DNA of 64,000 nt, from contig CM037837.1 of assembly GCA_021234535.1 (NCBI GenBank), forward strand, positions 5,558,218 to 5,622,217, written 5' to 3'. Positions 52,881-63,654 of the stretch are shown here, piece by piece. Each line of letters starts with the position of its first letter. Position 1 is the stretch's first letter. The notes under the pieces are model-generated. The model did not search any database and had not been told where the DNA came from. It was given only the letters and a program-made list of their open reading frames with translations. Made by a program: the position numbers and the translations under genes. Origin of the DNA: Stichopus chloronotus (taxonomy: Eukaryota; Echinodermata; Holothuroidea; Aspidochirotida; Stichopodidae).

Positions 52881-53765
52881 GTTATCAAGTAAAGATTGAC
52901 TTTATCTAAAATATTGATAATACGGCCAATCAAGTTGAAACTTCAACTTTATCCTCAGATTTTATATTATATTCCCAACGCACCAAATTGAACAAACATA
53001 GGCCTAATGAAGCATCCTGAGATTACAGAACGACAATCGCAAACTTTTAAAGTAATGAAGCAAAGGCCTAGCTTATACATCTAGAATTTCTAGTCTACCA
53101 TCCTTTTCAGAAGGCCCACATCCTATTCTTACTGGTGGCGGGGGCGGGGTCCCACTTACTCCCGACTCGCCGATTCCTCAGTCTGCATTTTCTACCTCAT
53201 TCATCGTAGCGAGGATAATTTTTTTTCTGATTAATATTGAAGTAGTGATTGTCATTACATTTGCTTGACTAGAAGTTTGGATCAGACGTTTACCATCCCA
53301 GAGCGGAACACGTCGGCCTACTGACGCCCGGTGTGGGAGAGCATTTTTTTTTTCAAGTCACGTATTGGGAATTACTTGAACTATGAACACCCCCAATAAA
53401 AATCTATTCACAATGGATATGAATTGAGGCTAATACTTATAAAACAACTTACATGTTTTACATTACAGGTGGTTTCGCTGTAGGCTTCGCTGTATTTTTC
53501 GAAGGTAAACAACGCTTAATATATCTAGGCCAATTCTTAATGTAATATAATAGTAAACATACGGGCAGGTTGTGTAAAGTAAATGATAAGTCTTTGTGCG
53601 CTAGAGCGGATGTAAACTTCGCCCTGTGTTGTGTAGTGACGCTTTTCTATAAACAACGACCTCCTTTTCTAAACATAACGTAATATAGATCCCGGGGCGA
53701 CGGAACGAACGTGCGGTGCGCCATAAGCTCGTTGTCCTAAACATTCTTAGCAACCGCACTGATCA

Positions 53766-56700
53766 ATGATGGCGTTTGCATTTTCCCTCAACTTTGGTCG
53801 GTATTCGATTATGATATTTGTTCTAGTGCGGTTCTCGGGTGGGACAGGTAAGTTTGAAAATGATTTATTTTGTTCCTGCTTTACTTTTAGGTCCACGCTT
53901 TCCTTTTGTTTATTTGTTTTTACAAAGTATCTTCTGTGAGCAACGCTCAAAAAAAAAATAAATAAATATTTGCAATTCTTGCTATTTTCAAAAATAAAAA
54001 AAAAACAATATAAAGCATGGGCAATTTACGATTTTAGTTCAGTTTTCATTTCAATTGTTTGGTACCTCTTTCACTTTGATCTTGACTTTATCAGACTTAG
54101 TTTTATCCAACTAATTTAAGCTCAGCCTGTCTCTGTCTGTATTAGTAGTAGCATTCTTGTACAAATTTGCCGTACATTTTCTTTACGTTCGAATTTCATT
54201 GAAGGGGGCAAGCCAGGGGGGTCACAAGAAATTTGACAAGGCGGGCCCCCCGCCTCCTTTCCCCAATCCGCTGGTTTAAACTTGTTTAACGAGTGAATGT
54301 GAGGAATGCAATTTAACAAGTGAAAATATTCTACATACAAGGGATCCAAAGTAGTACAAATTTTCAGTCACAGACTGATGATTCCTTCATTTATTGAACA
54401 ATTGCTGACATTGGATCCCTGTTTGAGCGTATGGCAGCATAGGACACAGGGGGAAATGTTGTTTCCGGCCATCTGAGGCAGGGTTTGTAAAGCCACTGTT
54501 TTTTTGTAAGCTCCACCACAACCATCAGCTTAGATAATCGCTCTTGGTCTCACCCCTCAGACTGACCCCCACCACAATGCTGGAAAATCCTGGACAAGTG
54601 TCAAACCACCCCAATATAAGGTATACCTTGTTTCACCAAGCAAGATGAAAAAAGAGATCAATCATCATTTAAGAAATAGCAACTCATGAAGATTCAGTCC
54701 AAATCTAAAATTAAAATAAAGCACAATTTTGCATCAAGTCCACCTTACATAAGCAGAAATTCCCCAAAATAGACCCCTCCCTTGCCGGGTAATCAGTCAT
54801 CAGTCCCATCCGTACCACCATACAGACCAGCTACCCCCTCCTCCACTGATGTCACCCCACTTTCAAAATTAAGTTGAATACTCATATGACCTTGAAGAGT
54901 TTTGGAGGAAGTTTTGAAGTATGTGCCGAAACCTCTTTGATAATAGCCTGTACCTACGTCACTGGTTACGTGTAGCGCCTCCTACCTCATTCCCTACTTA
55001 GAAGTGAGTCACTCAAAGGCCTGCATTGCTAACTTGCGTACCCCTCTTTGACGCACGGTCATCGCACTGGGCATGTAATGCTGGTGGGAAATTAACCCGA
55101 AGAGTAATCGAACAGATCGTAAAACTATCATGTTATCATGTTTTACTTTGGTCGGTTTGTTGGTCCATGCGTGCGTGCATATTGGTGGCCCTCTCCTTGT
55201 AGCACGGCAGACCAACTAACGGTGTTGTGAATGGTTTATAATTTTCTCGTATTTTGAAAGGAAGTTCTCTCCCTATCGAGTTCTTGTAGCATCAGTCTGT
55301 GATGAATGTTGCGATGGATGTTTATGGTAAACATTTTCATTGCAAAAGTTTTCAACTCTGTAGACAGCTATGTCCTGAGACTGAAGCACAAGTTGTATAC
55401 AAAGAACGTTATCATTAGAATTAAAATCCGAAAATTGAAGGTGCATATGTTTTCTTACAATCGCAAATACATACCAACGATAAAGCAGATCAACCATGAC
55501 TATAATTATCGCCCTGCGTTTAAAGGGCAATAAAATGTTTGTTTTGCAGAAAGAATATATTTGTTAAGACAGAGTGAGAGATTTATCAAAATGCTGAGTA
55601 TGGGGGATGGCCCTCCTTTCAGGAAATAATTTTCTCGCAAATTTAATTCAGTTATTTGTTGTTCAAGAATAATTTGCTCACCCAAACTGTTCAAAAATTC
55701 CATGAAGATGCTTCTTACGTACTGAATTCTTCTTATGCACGGTGTAAATAGATGGAGTAAAGCTTTTGTGGATGTTTTGTTGATGAGTCAGTGAATCCCT
55801 TTTGTATGTGTTGGTGCAGAGTAAACGCCCAGCTATTTCCCTTAAATGTTGGCACGTGAAGACATGCTTTTCACACACTCACTCGATAAAGCCAAATATA
55901 GAAAGGACCGTCCGATTAATTGGGCAAACTTGTCTCATTTCCCTTAAAGACAAAAACTCATCACCCCAGACAGTTTCAATTCTCCCAACCACGTACCTCT
56001 AGTCCCTCCCTCAGCCTGTCTTAAATTCCTCCACATGTGTAATCAAAACAATGGATCCCTGTGTACGTTGTGTAATACGAGCTGCTCTGCATCTTTCGAA
56101 TTTGCTGTCAGTCTAAGAGTACTGTAACTTAGAACCAGTTGAGAATTTTGCTTTCCGGGAGGTAAAAATATAGCTTAGGGTGATGCAATACAGCCTTTAA
56201 ACTCGGGAGCGATTGGTCTCAGTAGCTGCTTCACCACATTGAAACCTATACTGTGGTAACCAACATCCATTTCTATCCTCCCTTACGACTACACGAAGTC
56301 TGTTTCCTTAGTTTGTTTTCATACTTTCAGAACGTCCTGATGGTCAAATCGTTGGTTTACAAGACAATTGTTACCTCGTTGTGGATGGATCTCCTCCCTT
56401 GCTCCAACCGGATGCGCTATCGTACTGCAACAATCTCGGCATGGATCTCGTTGACATACAAACAGCCGAAGAAAATGAGTTCATTCAAAACAATGTGACG
56501 TCTGGGAGCTCTAAAAGCAACTTTTGGATCGGTCTAGCAAGCGGACTATACGGGGGTACGTTACTGATACTTCCGTCAGTGGTCTGGTGATGGGTGAAAG
56601 TCATGTTCAAGATGCATATCAACTGCATGCAGTAGGCCTACAGCCTATCTGGTTGCGATCGGTCCGTCCATGCCCTATATTTCAAGGAATAGCCAGCAAA

Positions 56701-57426
56701 TGCAGTTATTCCATGTACTAGAACGTCGCAGGCTATAATGCATCCGTCGAACGTTACCAGTGACTTCAGCCTCCCACCCCCCCCCCCCAATTACTCTTTC
56801 TGGAAAGTTTTCTATTACAAATTTTCGACATTGCTTTGCTATATCGTAACTTCATAAACTTTTATACCGGTGTCACTGTGGGCCTACAAGCTGATACTTG
56901 CCACATTTAGACTAGCAATATTTTTCCCCCCTATATACCAATCCCGTCCCGAAAACTTCCTAAGCAAATCCTGACACAGGGAACTTCCTGCGCTCATAGT
57001 CATACGCCACGTCTGTAAATTTATTTGGTTCAATTTAGGAAGTGGAGGTGTTTTTACGTCAAGTAGCAGAGTTTGGCAATCATACCAAACGCTATCCGAC
57101 GGTACCGCCCTCCAGGAGTTTTCGGTCAAGACGACGGGCAACGACGCTCGCGTGCGTCTGTCAGACAACATCGATGGTGCTGGGAACAGCTACGAGATAG
57201 GTAAGTATCAGCCAATAAACTCTCGGCATGGGATGATCGAAAGGGGTTGCCCTGTTGCCACGAATTGTCATTGGATGTTTGAAGAGAGGGTCAGTCCAGG
57301 TTGTCGTGATAGGGCACGAGCTAAATAAGATGACATTTTTAATTATGGCTATTTCCAGGACGGCTAAATGGTCGCACTTGTAGCGTGAAATGTTTCTTTT
57401 CAATGCTTTAATTAGATTTATATATG

Positions 57427-57504
<78 letters not shown>

Positions 57505-58766
57505 GTGAAAATCCACGTATGCTCCATTTGATATAAATATAATTATGTTAACAAATATGACAATTTTGAAGCACAAAAAATTTAACAAGAATTTTTTGTG
57601 CTTCAAAATTGTCATATTTGTTAACATATTTATATATATATATATTTATTTATGTATCATTGACGATCATTTTTGGAGAATGCTGAACAAATCATTAACC
57701 ACATGTTTAATCAAATAATTTCGCGAGGAACCACAGTACCCTCGGGCTCTTGCTGTTGTTTTTTTTTTGTTAGCTTCTCGTTCGTTTTCATGTCTCAAGC
57801 GCTAGGGTCCAACAACGACACAGTAGTAACAATCACCAAATGCAGTAAGGATGGACGTTGCTTCAGGAAAAGGAGAAAGCAGCTGACGGGGCTCTTTGCT
57901 GAAAGTAAACGAGAAAGATTTTTCATCGTTAAATGTTATAGCGGCATGGTCACAGTTAATACCATCGACAATCTCAAACCACAGCTGCACCTTGTAGCCG
58001 GGGATAAAGTTGATCCCATACCGTGTAAATACGTAGGGTTTGCCTCTGGATCATCGTACGACATCTCATGGAGTTACTGGAGTAAGTACACGTGGAGGAG
58101 ATAAAGTTAAGCATACGGGAATAAGTGTAAGGGGAGTATTTACGTCTGTTTGTTACCATGGAGATTGAGTCTTCATCTGTAAGGCAATCTAGAAAAAAAT
58201 ATATAAAGTTATATTTTCTTGTGACCCGGGTACTAGACGGTTATGGGCTTCGTTTGCCGATTCTCCGAACCCGGTGAGAACACTTAATAAATAGAGTATA
58301 ACTCGATCATCAGTTTGTCGCAAACTTGCTTGTTTGATTATTCTGGATAACAAAAAAAGTTTTGGACGCCGTGATGAGGAAATAAGGAACAAGTTATGCC
58401 GATAGTTGTAACTATGTCACTTCCTTCTTTGCTTCAAACAAAATTCCTTCTTACCTCTCAGGTCGTTTTTTGTGGTCCAATGGGAACCACGTGAATTTTA
58501 TGAACTGGATGAGGCAAAGCCCGAAAGGAGAACCAGACTCCGAGGATAGATGCGTGTTTTTTAAAGCTGGTACGGGCATGTGGAAAGACGTGGATTGCAC
58601 TCAGAGGAAACCGTTCATCTGCGAGTCAATTCCAGCCGCTCCTATGTCTTCCTCTAGCGTTGACAGTGGTAACTCTTACGATTATGACTACCGGTACGAA
58701 AGTTCACGATATGCCAGCTACAACTCTTATTGGAGTCAGAGGGGTTATTACATTTGGAACGAGTAA
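53766..58766 (+). CDS. Secreted C-type lectin with a FAMeT-like domain nested inside the lectin fold (5 exons, complete)
   Basis: Exons: 53766-53847, 56331-56555, 57039-57200, 57806-58081 and 58462-58766. All borders are GT-AG and all four introns are phase 1, giving 349 residues. Residues 1-27 form a signal peptide with core YSIMIFVLV. Residues about 39-102 are the first half of a C-type lectin domain (C60, LVDIQTAEENEF, WIGL at 93-96). Residues 103-248 resemble Methyltransf_FA (FAMeT-like): VKTTGNDARVRLSD, YEI, and the end YVGFASGSSYDISWSYW. Residues 249-303 complete the lectin (FLWSNG, NFMNW, EPD at 272-274, WKD at 289-291, FICE). Residues 304-349 are a Ser- then Tyr-rich tail. The EPD/WKD pair departs from the EPN/WND calcium-sugar site, so ligand type is open. 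NNVTS and NDT are glycosylation sequons. Likely extracellular recognition or an adhesive role; the function is inferred. Confidence 0.85.
54620..54960. repeat. Dispersed repeat family, third copy
   Basis: It shares TTTCACCAAGCAAGATGAAAA, CATCAAGTCCACCTTACA and TAGACCCCTCCCTTG...AATCAGTCATCAG with 17430-18330. It lies in lectin intron 1. Confidence 0.55.
55520..55845. mobile_element. TTAA-bounded MITE-like element, third copy
   Basis: Same family as 39082-39442 and 44275-44626: it shares CACCCAAACT, AAAGCTTTTG, TTTTGTATGT and the AAACGCCC...CTATTTCCCTTAA end. It lies in the first lectin intron, about 100 bp from another element (55944-56200). Confidence 0.65.
55944..56200. mobile_element. Second MITE-like family, copy 2
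   Basis: It starts at TTAA (55944) and ends at TTAA (56197-56200). It shares the AACCAGTTGAGAATTTTGCT and TAGCTTAGGGTGATG segments with 21541-21860 in the same orientation. It lies just upstream of lectin exon 2. Confidence 0.6.
57039..58081 (+). CDS. FAMeT-like (Methyltransf_FA) module, lectin exons 3 and 4
   Basis: Exon 3 (57039-57200) and exon 4 (57806-58081) total 438 nt, exactly 146 codons, bounded on both sides by phase-1 introns. The sequence follows the usual order of the farnesoic-acid-O-methyltransferase-like domain: a hydrophobic strand, a (F/A)-V-K-x-x-x-D-A-R-V-x-L-S strand, YEI, then F-x-V-x-x-x-x-G-x-V and a terminal VGFASG...WSYW. Despite the name, the family is not an established methyltransferase and is found in extracellular invertebrate proteins. 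Four Cys (in KCSKDGRC, VKCYSG and IPCKYVG) could form two disulfides. The exon 4 acceptor at 57805 was chosen because the alternative at 57773 gives the wrong phase. Confidence 0.65.
57420..57500. repeat. TA microsatellite
   Basis: An almost pure TA run with a few G and C interruptions lies in lectin intron 3. A second, shorter TA-rich run follows the hairpin at about 57625-57650. Confidence 0.9.
57547..57625. repeat. Perfect 34-bp-arm inverted repeat
   Basis: Arms 57547-57580 and 57592-57625 are exact reverse complements, starting GTTAACAAATATGACA and ending with its complement, around an 11-nt loop. TA-rich sequence lies on both sides. It sits inside lectin intron 3, between the two FAMeT-like exons. 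It could be a fold-back element or a young palindromic duplication. Confidence 0.9.
58462..58766 (+). CDS. Lectin exon 5: second half of the lectin domain and Tyr-rich tail
   Basis: It opens after a ctctcag acceptor. It reads FLWSNGNHVNFMNW, then GEPDSEDRCVFFKAGTGMWK, DVDCTQRKPFICE, and a 46-residue tail ending at TAA (58764-58766). The tail holds 9 Tyr in its last 29 residues, alternating with Asp, Arg and Ser (YDYDYRYE and similar). C279, C294 and C302 supply three of the usual lectin cysteines. Confidence 0.85.
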
Positions 58767-60097
58767 TCCTTTTCTTCGCTGAAATTTACTCATTGATAGT
58801 GGAAGTGGATCGCCCGCATTTTACATGCATTCGGCGAACCATGTCGACCTAGACCATGACGTCATAAATAGGCGATTATGTACTTCGCTCGAAGAAAACC
58901 AATCAATAATAATAATTAAAAAAAAACTTCCTTCTGATGTTTTCGGAACCTCTCTGTCTCTAATAACCATGTTGGACTTCTGGGAAAGACTCTTTCGGTG
59001 ATGGTGCTGTGTCTCGTCCCATCCAAATGATTTTCTGTGGGTGGAAAATATTTAGCGATATTTTGTGTCTTAAATACATTTGCTATAAGATCTTCTCCCT
59101 GTTTTTTTTCTATGGAAGTAGACCCTACAGCTCGCAGCTGAAGCGGTGTAAGTCCCCAAGGAAAATTTTGAACGATCTTTTGCGCCCTCGGAAATTTTGC
59201 AGATGCAAGATACGTGAAATCCATTGACCTGAAGGAAAAATATTCCATTGCCGTGGTTTTGTGAAGACAAATCTTGGCGACAAACTTTTTCTTTTCTACG
59301 ATATCGATACACACCAGCAACGTGTGCACTTGCGGAATACATTGTCCGATAGATTGCATTTCTGATTTCGCTGGGGTCTTTTCACGTTGGAATACACATC
59401 ATTAAGCGGTCCCACAAGCCCCTCAGATGCCATCCAAAGTAGCAACTGTCCTATCAACCGCATCGGGCAGTTGCGGTTTCCACAGATCATGCATCACCCG
59501 AGCTCACATGAGACTAGCAAAGTAACTTGCGCGATTATGAATGGATGCCAATTAACACATATGACCACTCAGGAACTGAGGGTGATAGACCTCACAGTCT
59601 AAAATGTTAAAATACATTCGACGAGTATATGGGCAAATACCATGTAACTAGGAAAATTGTTTCTAAGGATAACGCGGTGAAAATGACAATATATGGGGAC
59701 ATGCTCAATTCAAGGGTTGGACTTGTTAGCATTAAATTTTCACAGTTGTCTGGTGGTTGCCATTGCAGCATCGTTTGGGAGGGTTGACAAACCCACGTGA
59801 CACCGGTTCAAGAATAGAACCACCATGAAAGGAGTACAAGCAAAGTCTTTGACATGGGGCGATTGCTCAACACCAATTTTACCTTGAAACACATTCTCAT
59901 CACCAATTTGACAAATCCATTCAGTACCTAATCTTTCTAATCTGACAATTCCTCCGTTCTTGCACTCATGTGGTTCATCACCTTAGTACATGCAAGATCA
60001 GTTGGTGGCAAGATTGTGTTCTTGAGATAATGTTTTCAGTATCTTCAGTATCGAGTGACTTCAGTTTAATCTTTGACCCCCATAAAAAAAAAACACT

Positions 60098-61190
60098 GGG
60101 ACTCAAGGGCGCATCCAAGGGGGGGGGGGCAACTGGGGAAGTGCCCCCTATTCCAGTGACCAGTTTGGCTCCCCCAAATACAGGAAAAATGCGCCCGTGC
60201 GTCCTAAGAAATTCAGTTTAACTACCACTTGCTTGCTGCAGGCTATATTTATCTCACATTTACTTGTTTAGAGAGACTTAATGGCATCAAGAAAGTGACT
60301 GATAGTGCTCTCCAAGAGATTTAGATTTTTACATTATTTTTGTTCTTGATCCCAGTCACTTTAAAGTGTTTAGACTAAAGGTTTGAAGAAGCAGACTATT
60401 GGTTTCATGAAGGGTTTTGGACAGAAATGTGCGTTCATTTTTGTATTTGTGTGGGTTTGCGATATATCCGCTGGCTGTCATTCTGTAGATAATTTGCGTA
60501 TGCAGACCTAAGGCAGGCCTAAGCTTATGCTTTTTAATTGACATTAAGTGTAGTAAAGGAGGTTTACGTAGAATCGTCTGGAAACATTTGCCAACGTTGT
60601 TTTTTTTCACAGCATGACTTGCTTAGTGACTATGACAAGCGGCCCCGTATTTTTTAATGCTTTATTTTTACTTATTTACTGAATGTATATATTCATCGAT
60701 TACTTGAAGGAATAAATGTGACGGCAATGTACATCTATGTAGACATAGCTCGAGAGGTGATCAATCCCCGATCGCACTGTGTGTGATAGAGTGTAAAGTT
60801 ACTTGGAAACGCGTTGATAGCGAAAACATCGGATCGGATATCGGCCGATGTTGTGGAAAAACAACGGACATCGGATCGGCAGTAAAAAACGGCATCGGTT
60901 AGGCCCTAATTCTGAAACTTACACAATGATATAAATGAATACTTTCTAGTGAAGCAATTGATCATGCGCCAGAAAATGAAAATCTTGGCCTGCATTGACC
61001 GTCTAAAGTGTCAATGTAATGGTGCTAAACCATCCAAATGCAAGGGCGCCCTAATTTTTATGGTACCTTGCACATACGGCTCATTATTGTGTTAAAAATA
61101 GGCAGCATACATTACTGTATTAGTCAGATATGCTCCCCCCCCAATGAGCTGGAGGCTGGATCCGCCCTTGCTGGGACTCATGTGCTCAGT
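60098..61190. repeat. Inverted GGATCC/G-run repeat ends about 1 kb apart
   Basis: The left end reads GGGACTCAAGGGCGCATCCA followed by a G-run. The right end, on the opposite strand, reads GAGTCCCAGCAAGGGCGGATCC, near a G-run. The arrangement looks like an element with long inverted ends, but the same GGATCCA-G-run motif is scattered elsewhere, so chance insertion of two copies is possible. Confidence 0.4.
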
Positions 61191-61259
61191 GCAACTAATT
61201 AACGCAAAATATGAGAGTAGTCCAAGCTTGCATTCGTGGGATATTGACTTTACAAGTAT

Positions 61260-61400
61260 TTCTTATTTTTAAATCTGCTGGTCTTTGACCTCCACCAAAA
61301 ACGTGGGATTCTGGTACTCAGTATGGTCCATATACATGCCGAGTGCGGGATAAATGGAACATCTGTTAGGATATCTTTCATGTTCACGGGCTGTGCCACA
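61260..61400 (+). repeat. Single satellite-like monomer
   Basis: It contains CTTTGACCTCCACCAAAAAC and the following TGGT(A)CTCA-type segment found in the larger blocks. The 137-codon frame on the opposite strand (61250-61663) crosses it and is unlikely to be a gene. Confidence 0.55.
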
Positions 61401-62235
61401 AACACTAGCATATACACACACACATACAACATGGTGATGACAAAGGTTATGATTAAAATATGTGATATGAAAGACACACAATTAGCTGGCAGTTTTCCTG
61501 GTAATAGTAACTTAAAGAAAATGATTTTTAACGTAGGGTCCTTAGTGTACAGTACATTAGACACATAAAAAGAGAACAACCGACCACAAGATTTTGCATT
61601 TTGACATCTCTCTTCAAAAGTCTGCTTCAGTACAATGTGTGAGGTAGAGTGGAATGTTAACAATAGCTGCTAGTACCAACGATTAAACACGCAAGGAAAC
61701 ACTGCAACGCTCTGATTGACGCTACACTGTGACATCACTTCCTGTTACCTAATCGGTAACTTTCACATTTCTTGTTCATGATTCTACCTGCCCATCTCAA
61801 GGTGATGCTGCTTTTGTCAAAATGTGAACAAAGAGAGGCAGGAAGGAAGCAGTAAAGGCACCTAGATATCTGACTCGGATCCATTTCACAATCAAGGCAA
61901 CTCTATCAATTTATCATGCTGTTTCGATATAAAATTTGCAGACACGGTATCAGTAGCACACTCCCTCAATTGCTAAACGATATCACAATATCATAGGGGT
62001 AAGTTGGAACTAAAGCACATCTGAGTGTGAAACTATGGATTGTGTGGAGAAGTCACAGTCTACAGTCTAACCATAAGTCTGATAACACTTTTTTTCACCT
62101 AAATTAAACTGGGCTGGTTTATTCAATATACAAGTTCCTTAGGATCTGATTTCTTTGTTTCCATTTATGTATATGTTATTGAGTATGTGAACCAAATCTG
62201 TTAGAAGACCCATTTTTTTTTTCTCAAAGTGTACA

Positions 62236-62340
62236 GACGATATCATTCGGGTTATTTCACCAACGATATCAGGAGCCGATATCGGGAGCCGATATCGGGA
62301 ACCGATTCTCGTAGCAACATCGTTTGTCGATATCTTACTA
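62236..62340. repeat. GATATC-rich cluster
   Basis: Five GATATC sites occur within about 100 bp, three in a row as (A)GCCGATATCGG-like units. A related cluster (CATCGGATCGGATATCGGCCGATG) is at 60835-60900. They may be the two ends of one decayed DNA transposon. Confidence 0.5.
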
Positions 62341-63654
62341 TCGCGACACTATAAATTTGCTAACACACACAACCAAAACACTCCTTAAGTACAACCTGCT
62401 GTACTAGGAACCAACACAGCTACAGATCCAATAATAGATGAACAAGTGCACACAGAAAGATCCACAGCATTGAGCAGATCTTGTTTTTAACTTTCAGCAA
62501 AAAAAAAAAAAAGGAGTATCAAAATCAAAAGATCTTTTGTTACAGACTGTTTTCGTACAGATGGGAGCCATGATTTTTTTCCCTCTCAATATCTGAACTA
62601 AACATGGTCATGGTCTTGCTAGGTAACGTTACCACCCTAACCGTCCGAGCACTGATTTGGCAGCGGTCCATCTGAAGAGTGACAACGAGTTGAGCTTCTG
62701 GTGACATCTGCAACACTTCGTTATTACATGTTACCAAAGTCAGCAAACAAAATGAAATATCAATCAATCAAGCAACGCATATTTGATCTTTGATGGGGGA
62801 TGTTACACAAGGAGGCCACTCTTACGGGTTGCCAAGGAAAACGCCAATCACGTGACACTAACTTTTCTCTTGGTTTTTTTTTTCCTTTCCGTTTTGTTCA
62901 TTCTTGTTTTCTATTCGACAGAATCACTCTCTCTATCTTACATACATACAAAATGGATAGGCCTGTAAACGCTATATCCAGAACTTTGTGCGATGTAAAA
63001 AGCTAATAGAAAAAAAAAAGAAAACTAACAATATTTCTTGGCAGAAAAATAAAATTCAAGTATTTCACACTAAAACCAATGAGAGAAAAGGCCATTATGG
63101 CAACAGTTGTGTGCCTTTTGTCAAAGTGGTTAAATGGCGGACACCTTGCATACAGGATTATGGTGCTAACTTGTGTGTGTTGTGAAAGTCAATGACATTA
63201 CATGATGAAATTCCTCTCAAATATTCATACCAACTGCATCAAAATTGTCTGCCAGCACTTTTCGTCTTGAGGAAATCAATTGCCAGTGCTTACTTCAATA
63301 GGGGTAAAGCAACTCTCTATTACTTGAGAGATACTGAATCAGAAAGTAGAATTTCAGGTGGGTGGATGCCGTCCGATGAAGGTCATGAAAACACACACAA
63401 AGTTTTCAGAGGTACCATTTAAAATACTGTTTTGTGTGAATTCACATGAGAATACAAAGAAAGAGAACTGCCACCCCCCCCAAAAAAAACAAAGTCAAAG
63501 GAATTTGTGATTCCTTGCCAATACTCATGAAGAACACAGTACATGTACATACCAATTTTGAAATTAAAACACCTTATCCTTCTAGAGAGAGCATGCCTAC
63601 ACTTAGCTCTTTTGACCACTGTGTGTACTAAACAGTTTTTTTGTCTTCACAATT

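Larger units (their letters stand above)
49209..53765. other. Divergent intergenic region between RNF10 and the lectin gene
   Basis: No coding exon was recognised. Both edges are relatively CpG-rich (about 49110-49310 beside RNF10 and 53660-53770 beside the lectin), as expected near promoters, but no TATA box is convincing. Inside are a dispersed repeat (50640-51110), a degenerate 52-54 bp tandem (about 52430-52880), and a repeat with long G/C runs near 49660-49870. The 74-codon - strand frame at 50277-50501 has no recognisable motif. Confidence 0.5.

Noticed and set aside
57774..57805. Alternative acceptor at 57773 for lectin exon 4
   Set aside because: Joining there puts the exon in the wrong phase and meets a stop; the acceptor ending at 57805 keeps phase 1.
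58916..59359. 147-codon open frame on the - strand downstream of the lectin
   Set aside because: No recognisable domain and no supporting splice sites. Frames of this length also occur by chance or in repeats elsewhere in the window.
61250..61663. 137-codon open frame on the - strand
   Set aside because: It runs through a satellite-like monomer and shows no domain.
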